From assembly GCA_035489435.1 (NCBI GenBank), contig DATHKG010000064.1: 64,000 nucleotides of DNA, one strand, 5' to 3'. The translations under genes and the position numbers were made by a program. The notes below the pieces were generated by a model, which worked only from the letters and a program-made list of their open reading frames with translations, searched no databases and was not told where the DNA came from. Below are positions 55,448 through 64,000 of the stretch, in pieces; within the stretch, counting starts at the first letter, position 1; every line of letters begins with the position of its first letter. The DNA is from DATHKG01 sp035489435. GTDB taxonomy: Bacteria; Bacteroidota; Bacteroidia; Chitinophagales; Chitinophagaceae.

Positions 55448-57796
55448 TTAAACGCCTGCTCCAAGCCTTTTTCTTTTACCTTGCTTTTTGCCATAAGCAT
55501 GGCCATATCCATATCCTCCATATTTGCCACCGCTGCTAAATGCTTTTCCTTTGATTCCGTTAATTATAATTGACAAGGATGGCAATCTTTTTTCTTCATT
55601 TAGTTTGTTCACGAGCTTGATGGAGCTACGGAGTGAATATTTGTGCCGCACAACAAAAAAAGACATATCTGCCCATTTTCCAAGTGTAAGTGCGTCAGAA
55701 ACTAATCCAACCGGTGGCGTATCAATCACGATCACGTCAAAATGAGCTTTCAGGTAGTCGAAAAGCTCTGTCATCCTGCCTCCCAGTATAATTTCTCCAG
55801 GGTTTGATGGCAAGGGGAAACCTGAGCTAACAAAGGATAGATTTGGAAACTCCGAAGTTGGATGAACAATATCTTCTATCTCAACTTCACGCGCTAAATA
55901 ATTAGCCAGGCCGGTTGTTTCAGCAATATTCAACTTTTCTGACAATCCCGGGCTACGTAAATCGAATTCAAGGAGAACTACTTTTTTGTTCCTGATGGCA
56001 TAACTATTGGCAAGGTTCAGACTCACAAAACTTTTTCCTTCCTGGCTGATAGATGAAGTAACCAATAACACTTTGGCAACCTTATCCTGGCTGAGGTAAG
56101 ATATATTAGTCCTCAGCGTCCGGAATTGTTCTGCCGAAGCTGAAACCGATTCCGCCAGCATTACCATTTCGGATTCACCACGGGAATAGTCAATTTCGCC
56201 TGCAACATTAATTTTTGTTGCCGCTTCAATTTCTTTACGGGTTTCAATTTTTTTATTAAGCAAGGTGATAATCAGGATCACAACAGCAGGTATCAATATC
56301 CCGCAGCCCAGTGCAATCTGATAGATCAATAGTGGATTCGGTTCACGGGTTTTCTTATTCATACGGGAATCGATGATCCTTGATTCTGCAATTTCTGCCG
56401 ATGCAAGTTCAATTTCCTTTTCTGATTTTCTTTCCATCAGGAACATATACACGGCCTGTTTCAGGTTGAGTACGCGATTAACCTGCACATAACTTTTCTC
56501 CTTACCTGGAAGTGTGCTGAATCTCGATGATGTTGAACGTTCCTGGCTGGAAAGAAACGTTTCATTCGCTTTAAGTTCCTGGCGAAGATTGCTGCTACCT
56601 TTTAATATGTTGGAACGATAGTCTGACAAAGTCTGGTTGATAGACTCAAGCCTTGGATCAAGTGCTGTTCCTTTTTCGAGGATATCGTTTTTCTGATTTA
56701 CAGTCCCATTATATTTAGCAATGAGATCTGTTAATACGGGATCCATGATGCCGGTTGTGCTGATGATTTCGTCTTTACTCGCACCAATTTTCACATTGTT
56801 CTCCATCATGTTCAGCATCTTCAGCTTAAGGTCATTCTCGCTCTTTTGTTTATCTATAACCTTCATATCACCGAGCAATTCCGTTGCTGATTGGGAAACA
56901 TCGTTTACCTGGTTGCTTGTTTTGAAATTACTGACTATGCTCTCCTGCTGGTTCAATTCGGCGGTTACTTCATCAAGCTGTTTTTGCAGAAAAGTCATTT
57001 CAACACGAAGCGCCTTGTTTTTGTAATCAAGGTTTGCAAGGTCATAACGGTAAACAAGAACTTTGATGAGTTTTTCTGCTCTTGAAGTAAATTCATCTGT
57101 TACTGATACCTGCAACATATCTGGCCCACCCTGTGGTACAGGCCCCACTTCAATTCTCCCCATGTATTTTGCAATAATATTGTCCCTGCCAACAAGCTGG
57201 AGATCGTATTCCAGGCCAGCCTTGAAACCACTTTTTTTGGCGATTGTAATCGTATCAGTGCCCACCTTGAGTGGTACGCCATATCTACCGGTGATACCTG
57301 AAGTTTCGGTAGTTACTTTATATGCTTCTTCATTGAAGGTAACTGTGTACAAAGGGCCGTCGGCATTGGAATCTGCCATTTTTGCCTTCACTGTAAAAGG
57401 AACTGAATCAAGGCTAACCGGCTGATGTTTTACTGTTTCATTTGATGTAAGTGAAACCTGCAGGTTCAGCGAATCTACTGCCTCTCCAAGTGTGGTACCT
57501 GATTTCAGCTTAAATATTTCACTACTTATATCCAGACCCGAGGAGCTGCTTTCAGAACCAGATGCACCAAACGGTGTTCCCCCAATCAGGTTCTTAGCCT
57601 CAGTTGGTTTCTTAATCAGCACATAAGTTGATAATTTATATAAGGGCTGTGTATATCGCAGATATAATACAGCTCCAACACCAAAAACCAACAAGGCAAT
57701 GATGAACCAATAAAAGTTTTTCCCTAGTTTGGAAAAATATGTTTTGATATCAAATCCGCCACCGGATTCCTTTTCGTCAATAAATGACTGCTCCAT
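55448..57796 (-). CDS. wzc: Wzc-like tyrosine autokinase and chain-length regulator
   Basis: 782-residue inner-membrane protein fusing a Wzz chain-length domain to a BY-kinase domain. The first transmembrane segment is at about 28-47 and the second at about 485-510, with a large periplasmic coiled-coil region between. The kinase has Walker A SISQEGKS near 582-589, the A' motif LLEFDLRSPG, and Walker B VIVIDTPPVG. The C-terminus carries a tyrosine cluster, KYGGYGYGHAYG, for autophosphorylation. It pairs with the Wza gene 11 bases upstream, the standard wza-wzc order. It controls export and chain length through phosphorylation cycling. Confidence 0.94.
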   Translation of the reverse strand: MEQSFIDEKESGGGFDIKTYFSKLGKNFYWFIIALLVFGVGAVLYLRYTQPLYKLSTYVLIKKPTEAKNLIGGTPFGASGSESSSSGLDISSEIFKLKSGTTLGEAVDSLNLQVSLTSNETVKHQPVSLDSVPFTVKAKMADSNADGPLYTVTFNEEAYKVTTETSGITGRYGVPLKVGTDTITIAKKSGFKAGLEYDLQLVGRDNIIAKYMGRIEVGPVPQGGPDMLQVSVTDEFTSRAEKLIKVLVYRYDLANLDYKNKALRVEMTFLQKQLDEVTAELNQQESIVSNFKTSNQVNDVSQSATELLGDMKVIDKQKSENDLKLKMLNMMENNVKIGASKDEIISTTGIMDPVLTDLIAKYNGTVNQKNDILEKGTALDPRLESINQTLSDYRSNILKGSSNLRQELKANETFLSSQERSTSSRFSTLPGKEKSYVQVNRVLNLKQAVYMFLMERKSEKEIELASAEIAESRIIDSRMNKKTREPNPLLIYQIALGCGILIPAVVILIITLLNKKIETRKEIEAATKINVAGEIDYSRGESEMVMLAESVSASAEQFRTLRTNISYLSQDKVAKVLLVTSSISQEGKSFVSLNLANSYAIRNKKVVLLEFDLRSPGLSEKLNIAETTGLANYLAREVEIEDIVHPTSEFPNLSFVSSGFPLPSNPGEIILGGRMTELFDYLKAHFDVIVIDTPPVGLVSDALTLGKWADMSFFVVRHKYSLRSSIKLVNKLNEEKRLPSLSIIINGIKGKAFSSGGKYGGYGYGHAYGKKQGKRKRLGAGV

Positions 57797-57807
57797 GATT
57801 TTTGTTT

Positions 57808-58587
57808 TTAATCGTTATTTCCTTGTATTATCAACACAAGGCTAACTACACTTAAAGTAAGTCCGAGTAATGTACTGAACAGAACCGTTTCCTGTTGTAT
57901 GACTGTATTTGAACGTGGAGGAACAATAAGTACATCTCCATGTTGCAGTTGAAATGTTTCTTTATCAAGGAGAACATCTTTTTTCCTCAGATCGATCTTT
58001 GTAATACTCCTTTTTCCTGCTGCCTGTCTGTATAACTGGATATCGTAGCGTTTTGCGGTTATCGGAAGGTCTCCTGCAGCAGCAAGTCCATCAAGTATTG
58101 AAGTTCTTTGTTGCGGGAGAGTGAATGTACCGGGGCTTCTTACTTCTCCCAACACTGAAATTCGGAATGTGATAAACCTTACATCTACCATAGCTTCCTT
58201 CATATATGGAGAGGCCAGCTCTGTAAGTTTATTTTTCAACTGACGCGCAGTTAAACCATAAACCTTTAGTTTGCCAAGCATAGGAAACTCGATGAAGCCC
58301 TGTGGATCTACTATCTGACCGGGTTCACCTAAAGTTGGTTGAACACCTTTCCTTGTGAAAAACAAAGCTGCTTCCGGATCCTTTCCACTAAATGAAATAT
58401 CGAGCTGATCACCATATTCAATGGCCCTTTCTTCCTGTGGAGCAGGTGGAAGATCCACAATGTCACTCTCCGGCAAATCCTGGAAATAGCGTAGTTTTTT
58501 AGCAGTAGTGCAGGAGGTGAGACATGCCGCTACTACCAGGATGATCATTGAAATTCGGGTTAAACCCGGAATGAAACGAATCTTCAT
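57808..58587 (-). CDS. wza: Wza-like polysaccharide export lipoprotein
   Basis: 259-residue outer-membrane export protein. The signal peptide ends in a lipobox LTSC with Cys26. The Poly_export domain begins IEYGDQLDISFSGKDPEA, and SLBB-like repeats follow (LGEVRSPGTFTLPQQ and the HGDVLIVPPRS region). A C-terminal hydrophobic segment (LFSTLLGLTLSVVSLVLII) replaces the amphipathic Wza pore helix, as in many Bacteroidota homologs. It is the start of the export block, 49 bases from the epimerase gene. Confidence 0.93.
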   Translation of the reverse strand: MKIRFIPGLTRISMIILVVAACLTSCTTAKKLRYFQDLPESDIVDLPPAPQEERAIEYGDQLDISFSGKDPEAALFFTRKGVQPTLGEPGQIVDPQGFIEFPMLGKLKVYGLTARQLKNKLTELASPYMKEAMVDVRFITFRISVLGEVRSPGTFTLPQQRTSILDGLAAAGDLPITAKRYDIQLYRQAAGKRSITKIDLRKKDVLLDKETFQLQHGDVLIVPPRSNTVIQQETVLFSTLLGLTLSVVSLVLIIQGNND

Positions 58588-58635
58588 ATACAGTTTTTGT
58601 TTTTAAGGGTTAGCCAAAAATAATATTATTTTTTT

Positions 58636-59634
58636 TTATCTACTAATCACCATCAAATTTTGACGATACCAATCAAATGCAAGGCCTAAACCCTTTTTTA
58701 CGGATACTCCCGGCTGATAGCCTATCAATTCGCCGGCTTTGTCTATATTCGCAAGGCTATGTTTGACGTCCCCTTTTCTGTTTTCCCGGTAGACCGGCAC
58801 CAGACTTATGCCAGCCAGAATCTTAATCTCATTCCACAGTTCGTTTAGAGTTGTTCTTTCGCCAAACGCAATATTCATAACTTCATGTTTGTCGATTCCT
58901 TCGACCAGTAATCCTTTAATATTGGCTTGTACTGCGTTTTCAACAAATGTAAAATCACGGCTCGTTTCGCCATCACCGTTAATATATGGAGCTTCACTCT
59001 TCAGTGCAGATTCGATGAATAAGGGAATTACCGCTGCATAGGGTCCTTTCGGATTTTGTCTTGGACCGAACACATTGAAGTACCTTAGTCCAACTGCATG
59101 AAAGTCGTAAGTGCTTGAAAAAACATTTGCGTACAATTCATTAACGAATTTTGTAACCGCATAAGGCGAAAGCGGGTTACCAATCTTATCCTCGAACTTC
59201 GGCAAACCAGGATGATCGCCATAAGTACTGCTGCTGGCAGCATATACCATCTTTTTCACTTTCGCATCCCTGGCAGCAACCAGCATATTCAAAAAGCCGC
59301 TTACGTTGACCTCATTGCTCGTAATAGGGTCATTAATTGATCGCGGTACAGAACCGAGTGCAGCCTGGTGAGACAGATAATCGATACCTTCAAGGGCTTT
59401 ACGACAGATTTCCAGTTCGCGGATGTCACCTTCAATCAGTTCGAAGGAAGCGTTTTCAAGAAAAGGCCGGATATTTTCATGCGTTCCGGTACTGAAATTG
59501 TCAAGCACACGAACCTTTCCCGCTTTATTCTTTAACAGGTATTCAACGATATTCGAACCGATGAAACCTGCCCCTCCTGTTACCAGGAAAGTATTGTTTG
59601 AAATGTCGCCTGAATGAAATTTCTGTTCGTACAT
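58636..59634 (-). CDS. UDP-GlcNAc/UDP-GalNAc(A) 4-epimerase, WbpP-like
   Basis: 332-residue extended SDR with GGAGFIG at 20-26, SSSTYGDHPGLPK near 134-146 and YAVTK with catalytic Y158 and K162. RYFNVFGPRQNPKGPYAAVIP is a WbpP/TviC signature. It interconverts the gluco and galacto forms of UDP-HexNAc or its uronate. It lies 26 bases downstream of the UDP-HexNAc 6-dehydrogenase, reproducing the wbpO-wbpP (tviB-tviC) pair that makes UDP-GalNAcA. The exact substrate is inferred from that pairing. Confidence 0.9.
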   Translation of the reverse strand: MYEQKFHSGDISNNTFLVTGGAGFIGSNIVEYLLKNKAGKVRVLDNFSTGTHENIRPFLENASFELIEGDIRELEICRKALEGIDYLSHQAALGSVPRSINDPITSNEVNVSGFLNMLVAARDAKVKKMVYAASSSTYGDHPGLPKFEDKIGNPLSPYAVTKFVNELYANVFSSTYDFHAVGLRYFNVFGPRQNPKGPYAAVIPLFIESALKSEAPYINGDGETSRDFTFVENAVQANIKGLLVEGIDKHEVMNIAFGERTTLNELWNEIKILAGISLVPVYRENRKGDVKHSLANIDKAGELIGYQPGVSVKKGLGLAFDWYRQNLMVISR

Positions 59635-59659
59635 AATTATATATTACAATATGTATAGG

Positions 59660-60946
59660 TTACAATCTTGCGTCAGTCAGATTTTTGTCAAGTAATCCCT
59701 TTACGTCAAACAACACACAAGATTCACCACAAAGTTTTTTAACCATCGGGTAATTGAATTCTTTGTGCGCCACCGCAAGTATCACAGTATCATAAACCTT
59801 ATCAACCGGTAATGATCCGAGCATATTGATGTCATATTCGTGTTTCACTTCTGTTGCGTCTGCCCAGGGATCGTATACGTCAATATTAACCTGGTATTTT
59901 TTCAACTGGTCAATAATGTCAATGACTTTGGTGTTTCTTACATCCGGACAATTCTCCTTGAATGCTATCCCTAGTACAAGGGCTTTGCTGTTTGCTACTG
60001 CTATGCCTTTACGGATCATCAGTTTCACAACATTCTCTGCTATATACGCACCCATGCCGTCATTAAGCCTGCGTCCGGCCAGGATTATTTCAGGGTGATA
60101 TCCTACTTCCATTGCTTTTTGGGCAAGATAGTAAGGATCAACGCCGATACAGTGACCGCCAACCAGTCCGGGTTTGAAATTCAGAAAATTCCATTTTGTA
60201 CCTGCCGCCGCCAACACTTCAGAGGTATCAATGTCAAGATGATTGAAGATCTTGGCAAGCTCATTTATGAAGGCAATGTTGATATCGCGCTGAGCATTTT
60301 CGATAACCTTTGCAGCTTCTGCCACTCTAATAGACGGAGCCAGGTGAGTTCCGGCAACAATTATGCTACCGTAAAGCTCATTTATTTCCTTTGCTGATTC
60401 AGGGGTTGAACCGGAGGTGACTTTTTTGATTTTGGTAACTGTGTGTTCCTTATCGCCCGGATTGATTCTTTCAGGAGAGTAACCTACAAAGAAATCTGTA
60501 TTGAAAACCATTCCTGAAACTTTTTCGAGCACGGGAACGCACTCATCCTCTGTTACACCCGGATAAACGGTTGACTCATAGATAACAATATCGCCTTTTT
60601 TCAGCACCTTACCAACTGTATCGCTGGCCTTATATAATGGTGTGAGATCGGGACGATTGTATTTATCTACGGGGGTAGGTACAGTGACAATGTAAATATT
60701 TGCAGATTTAAGCTCTTCAATATCGCTGGTAATTAAGATACCGTTTCCTTTTTCGGAAGAAGAACGCAGAACAGATATAAGATCTTCGTTGCTGACTTCG
60801 AGAGTATAATCATTGCCCGAAAGCAAAGCGGCGACTCTTTTCTGATTGATATCAAATCCTATTACCGGATACTTCTTCGAAAATTCTATTGCCAGGGGCA
60901 ATCCGACATATCCAAGGCCAATGACGCCGATAACTTTTTGTTCCAT
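59660..60946 (-). CDS. UDP-HexNAc 6-dehydrogenase (WbpO/TviB-like)
   Basis: 428-residue nucleotide-sugar dehydrogenase, probably oxidising UDP-GlcNAc or UDP-GalNAc to the uronate. The N-terminus GVIGLGYVGLPLAIEFSK binds NAD. The catalytic cysteine is in GLVGGHCIGVDPYYL (C266). The segment following it, YHPEIILAGRRLNDGMG, is typical of the WbpO/TviB subfamily, which differs from UDP-glucose dehydrogenases. It is the first gene of the minus-strand locus, preceded by 779 bases of intergenic DNA that must hold the main promoter. Confidence 0.92.
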   Translation of the reverse strand: MEQKVIGVIGLGYVGLPLAIEFSKKYPVIGFDINQKRVAALLSGNDYTLEVSNEDLISVLRSSSEKGNGILITSDIEELKSANIYIVTVPTPVDKYNRPDLTPLYKASDTVGKVLKKGDIVIYESTVYPGVTEDECVPVLEKVSGMVFNTDFFVGYSPERINPGDKEHTVTKIKKVTSGSTPESAKEINELYGSIIVAGTHLAPSIRVAEAAKVIENAQRDINIAFINELAKIFNHLDIDTSEVLAAAGTKWNFLNFKPGLVGGHCIGVDPYYLAQKAMEVGYHPEIILAGRRLNDGMGAYIAENVVKLMIRKGIAVANSKALVLGIAFKENCPDVRNTKVIDIIDQLKKYQVNIDVYDPWADATEVKHEYDINMLGSLPVDKVYDTVILAVAHKEFNYPMVKKLCGESCVLFDVKGLLDKNLTDARL

Positions 60947-61725
60947 AAGGTGCTTGTCCCGTTTATTTTAAATTTTGTTTGGTACTTTATTTAATCATTT
61001 CTTGTTCCCGACCAGTTCACAAATTTTCAACTTTCAAATCTTATCAGTCACTAAGAATAATTATAAATGGATTATACGTTGAGTGCTTATTCGTTACCGG
61101 GCACAAAACATAAGCCTGCACTAAGTATATTGGATATATCAGTATCTACTATCAGGAACATACAATAAGCAATGAAAGCCAGGAGGTATTCGAAAGGATG
61201 TCAGGTAAGCTGTAATTACACAGGATGTTGGTGTGACCGAATCATTTCTTAATGTAGTTGTGTGGTTTCAGGATTTTCCAGAGGATGGGGAGGATAGTGT
61301 AGATTAATTAAAATCAGGCTCAAAAGTAATAATATTTCTTAAATAATGAAATAAAAGCCAAAAAACATTTATATGGCGATGTTGGTGAACTACTACCAGG
61401 TCGTGTTCATAATCAGTGCTTAAGGGTATTAATCAATGCTTAAGGGTACTGTCATTAACCGGGATAATCGATTGTAAATTTATAAAAGAGATTAAAATAT
61501 ATATGAGGTAGTTCTACGGTATTGCACTTATAAATATTTAGAGGTATTTTGGTCTGTCTAAGTCCTCTGATTTACTGATCTGGCTATTACATTTCCAGTT
61601 TCCCGGATTATTAATTGTCTTCCCAATTCAGTTTCAGTTTACAGAAGCTAAACCAGGAGTTTTCGCACAAAATGTAATATCAACTCAGTTTAATCAGGGC
61701 TAGCTTAACTCTTTAATAATCCGTC
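60947..61725. promoter_or_regulatory. 779-bp divergent intergenic region
   Basis: Lies between the first gene of the polysaccharide locus (minus) and the NRPS-PKS gene (plus), so it should hold promoters for both. It is AT-rich and has no convincing ORF. Seen in it: two adjacent 20-base direct repeats at 61411-61450 and short actacc/aggtagt elements at 61392-61397 and 61506-61512. I found no clear TTTG/TAnnTTTG promoter pair. Confidence 0.55.
61411..61450. repeat. tandem 20-bp direct repeat
   Basis: aatcagtgcttaagggtatt (61411-61430) is followed at once by aatcaatgcttaagggtact (61431-61450), 18 of 20 bases identical. The spacing, about two helical turns, suits a regulator binding side by side. 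It lies about 275 bases upstream of the NRPS-PKS start and 465 bases from the polysaccharide locus start. Confidence 0.7.
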
Positions 61726-64000
61726 ATGACCCCAGGAATCCTCCAGGCCAGTTCGCCAGTTTTGGTGCACCAGCTGGTAAACACCCAGATCACCACGAAC
61801 TCCACAGGAATTGCAATCCGCTTTGGTCCTCAGCAAGTCACTTATCAGCAGCTTGATCAAAAAGCAGGCCGGATAGCCTGGTTATTAAATAATAATTGTC
61901 CTGACGAAGAAATAATCGGAATAAGTACTACACGTTCTATAGAAATGATAGTGGGCGTGCTGGGAATTTTAAGATCCGGCCGGGCCTATCTCCCACTCGA
62001 TCCGACTTATCCCCCTGACCGGGTTTCTCAAATAATAAAGGAGTCTGCTGTTAAAAGTTGCCTGGCTTCCGGAAAAGACCATGATGTTTTAAAAAACACA
62101 GGCCTCAAAATGATTTCATCCGGCAATGAAGAAAATGTTGCTGAATATAGTGCCCGAAATTCTATCGGTTCCGGAATACCGACCCTTGCGTATATTCTTT
62201 ATACTTCCGGTTCAACGGGAAAACCAAAAGGGGTAAGTATGGGACATGCCGCTCTTGTGAACCTACTCGATTGGCAGGCAAAGGAGTCAAAAGCCGGCCC
62301 CGGAACAAATACTTTACAATTTGCACCACTGAGCTTTGATGTTTCTTTCCAGGAAATATTTTCAACTCTTACAACCGGTGGCACCCTTGTACTTGCCGGG
62401 GATGATATAAGACTGGATCCTTTTCGTTTATTGGCGCTAATAAAGGATGAAGCCATCAACAGGGTATTTCTTCCGTTTGTCGCACTTCAGCAGCTTGCCG
62501 AGACTGCCGGAACAAATAATTATTTTCCCGGCTGTCTCCAGGAAGTAATTACTGCTGGTGAGCAGTTAAAAATCACCCCTCAGCTGATAAAATTATTTTC
62601 AGGAATACCCGAATGCAAACTATTCAATCAATACGGACCAACTGAAGCACATGTTGTAACCCAACTTGTGCTTGAAGGTGATCCTATCCACTGGCCCGCT
62701 TTACCTGGAATCGGAAGCCCCGTTAGCAATACGCAGATTTTTATCATTGATGAACACAAACAATTACTTGAAGACGGTGAGACCGGTGAACTGATTATCG
62801 GGGGTATATGCCTGGCAGAAGGATATTTGAATCAGCCTGCATTAACTGCCGGAAAGTTTATTGACTGGCAGCATCCACGCTCGGGTAAAATGCGGGTGTA
62901 TCTGTCGGGTGATCTTGCCCGTTACCTTCCTGACGGTAACATTGAATTTCTTGGAAGAAGCGATGACCAGGTAAAGATCCGGGGGCATCGCGTTGAGCCC
63001 GGCGAGATAGAAGTTATCCTTAACAAATATCCTGATGTTGAACAGGCAGTAGTAATTGCCCGTGAAAACAAGTCTGGTCAAAAAAGACTACTTGCCTATC
63101 TTAAACCTGGTAAAGCAGAAATTAATTTGAATGCAGTGCGTGCCTATCTTGAAAGCAGTCTGCCACAATATATGGTGCCTTCAGCAATTATGCAGGTGGA
63201 GCAGTTTCCGAAAACAACCAGCGGTAAGATTGACAAAAAAGCACTGCCTGATCTTGAAATAAAAAGGCCGGATCTTGATACTATATACATTGCCCCTGCC
63301 ACCGACACAGAAAAAAAGATTGCCGGCGTTTGGGCCTTCCTGTTAGAGATGGATCGGACAGGTACCCTGGACAATTTTTTTGAACTGGGTGGTAATTCGT
63401 TGCTGGCAGTTAAAACGATTGTTGAATTAAGAGAAAAATATGGCCTGGAATTGCCTGTAACCAAACTATACTCCCGCCCCACTATAAAAGATCTTGCATA
63501 TTTCCTGGATCATGGTGAAACCCTAAATCAGGAAAAAAATATTAAACAGGGTCCGGCAACATATGATATTGCTGTAATCGGCCTTGCCGGCCGTTTTCCC
63601 GGTGCAGGCAACGTTGAGGCCTTTTGGCAGAACCTTGTAGATGGAAATGAAACGACAAGTTTTTTTTCCATGGAAGAACTAGATCAATCGGTTCCGGTTG
63701 AACTGAGAAATAATCCTGCTTATGTAAAAGCCAGGGGTGTATTGAACGATGCAGACATGTTTGATGCTTCTTTCTTCGGTATCAATCCAAATGTAGCTTC
63801 CCTTATGGATCCACAACAAAGATTGTTTCTTGAAATATCCTGGGAGCTACTGGAACAAACCGGCTATCTGCCTGCTCATTTTAAAGGAAGCATAGGTGTC
63901 TTTGCAGGTTCGGGCAATAACACCTATTATTTTAATAACGTTCAGTCAAACACCGGTCTCATAGACCAGGTTGGTGCATTCCAGGTAATGACGGCTAATG
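61726..64000 (+). CDS. hybrid NRPS-PKS (A-PCP-KS...), cut by window end
   Basis: Open from the ATG at 61726 to the window edge, 758 codons so far with no stop; an in-frame TAA lies just upstream at 61717. It begins with an adenylation domain (about 10-510): core A3 YILYTSGSTGKPKG at 156-169, A4-like SFDVSFQEIF, A5 NQYGPTE, and A10 SGKIDKK with lysine K501. A carrier domain follows, with phosphopantetheine Ser558 in FFELGGNSLLAV. A type I ketosynthase starts near 613 (YDIAVIGLAGRFPGAG) with MDPQQRLFLE; the window ends before its active-site cysteine. There is no condensation domain, so this is a starter module that activates an amino acid or acid and passes it to a PKS. Substrate specificity is not called. 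Confidence 0.94.
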   Translation, partial: MTPGILQASSPVLVHQLVNTQITTNSTGIAIRFGPQQVTYQQLDQKAGRIAWLLNNNCPDEEIIGISTTRSIEMIVGVLGILRSGRAYLPLDPTYPPDRVSQIIKESAVKSCLASGKDHDVLKNTGLKMISSGNEENVAEYSARNSIGSGIPTLAYILYTSGSTGKPKGVSMGHAALVNLLDWQAKESKAGPGTNTLQFAPLSFDVSFQEIFSTLTTGGTLVLAGDDIRLDPFRLLALIKDEAINRVFLPFVALQQLAETAGTNNYFPGCLQEVITAGEQLKITPQLIKLFSGIPECKLFNQYGPTEAHVVTQLVLEGDPIHWPALPGIGSPVSNTQIFIIDEHKQLLEDGETGELIIGGICLAEGYLNQPALTAGKFIDWQHPRSGKMRVYLSGDLARYLPDGNIEFLGRSDDQVKIRGHRVEPGEIEVILNKYPDVEQAVVIARENKSGQKRLLAYLKPGKAEINLNAVRAYLESSLPQYMVPSAIMQVEQFPKTTSGKIDKKALPDLEIKRPDLDTIYIAPATDTEKKIAGVWAFLLEMDRTGTLDNFFELGGNSLLAVKTIVELREKYGLELPVTKLYSRPTIKDLAYFLDHGETLNQEKNIKQGPATYDIAVIGLAGRFPGAGNVEAFWQNLVDGNETTSFFSMEELDQSVPVELRNNPAYVKARGVLNDADMFDASFFGINPNVASLMDPQQRLFLEISWELLEQTGYLPAHFKGSIGVFAGSGNNTYYFNNVQSNTGLIDQVGAFQVMTAN

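Noticed and set aside
62162..63482. Minus-strand open frames opposite the NRPS-PKS gene
   Set aside because: They are shadows of the plus-strand frame, which carries clear A, PCP and KS motifs without a stop.
1..64000. Transposases, integrases or att sites marking a mobile island
   Set aside because: No transposase, integrase, tRNA or long terminal inverted repeats were found in the window, so mobility of the locus is not supported here.

Overview
The window looks like chromosomal DNA of a member of the Bacteroidota, probably a Chitinophaga-like or related soil or aquatic lineage. The reasons are an AT-leaning composition, few Shine-Dalgarno-like sequences before starts, a giant secreted protein ending in a type IX secretion (Por) sorting domain, and family versions of Wzc, Wza, CapD and PglC that are typical of this phylum. 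The genus is inference; the phylum is fairly safe.

Layout. Bases 1-7,000 hold housekeeping genes: an M48 lipoprotein protease, plsY, prmA, a cardiolipin synthase, pnp and rpsO. Bases 7,179-9,402 hold two plus-strand glycosyltransferases, followed by an FtsE-like ATPase (minus strand). Bases 10,191-14,912 encode one 1,573-residue surface protein: G8/CEMIP-like beta-helix, PA14, seven PKD repeats and a T9SS tail. From 15,667 to 60,946 almost everything lies on the minus strand and forms one large exopolysaccharide or capsule locus. Read in the direction of transcription (high to low coordinate) it contains: UDP-GalNAcA-type precursor genes (dehydrogenase, 4-epimerase); the export and control machinery (Wza lipoprotein, Wzc tyrosine kinase, PglK-like ABC flippase); a run of glycosyltransferases with an EpsG-like polymerase and a deacetylase; a UDP-glucuronate epimerase; a PglA/PglC-like pair with ATP-grasp and HAD proteins; a PglE/PglF-like aminotransferase and dehydratase; a CDP-sugar C-methylation module; a UDP-glucuronate/UDP-xylose pair; a four-gene FkbH-ACP-MBOAT-SGNH module; and five tandem paralogous GT2 glycosyltransferases ending in another deacetylase. 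One GNAT gene is inverted inside the locus.

At the right edge (61,726 to the window end) a hybrid NRPS-PKS gene starts on the plus strand, divergent from the polysaccharide locus. It has adenylation, carrier and the start of a ketosynthase domain, and is cut by the window boundary.

The genes together suggest synthesis of an acidic, branched, acyl-decorated heteroglycan that is built on a lipid carrier by PglC-type priming, flipped, polymerised and exported through Wzc/Wza. The most interesting candidate for an undescribed system is the FkbH-ACP-MBOAT-SGNH set. It has the same architecture as the D-alanylation DltABCD pathway, but the amino-acid-activating enzyme is replaced by a glyceryl-transferase-like protein, so it may attach glycerate or a related acyl group to the polysaccharide.
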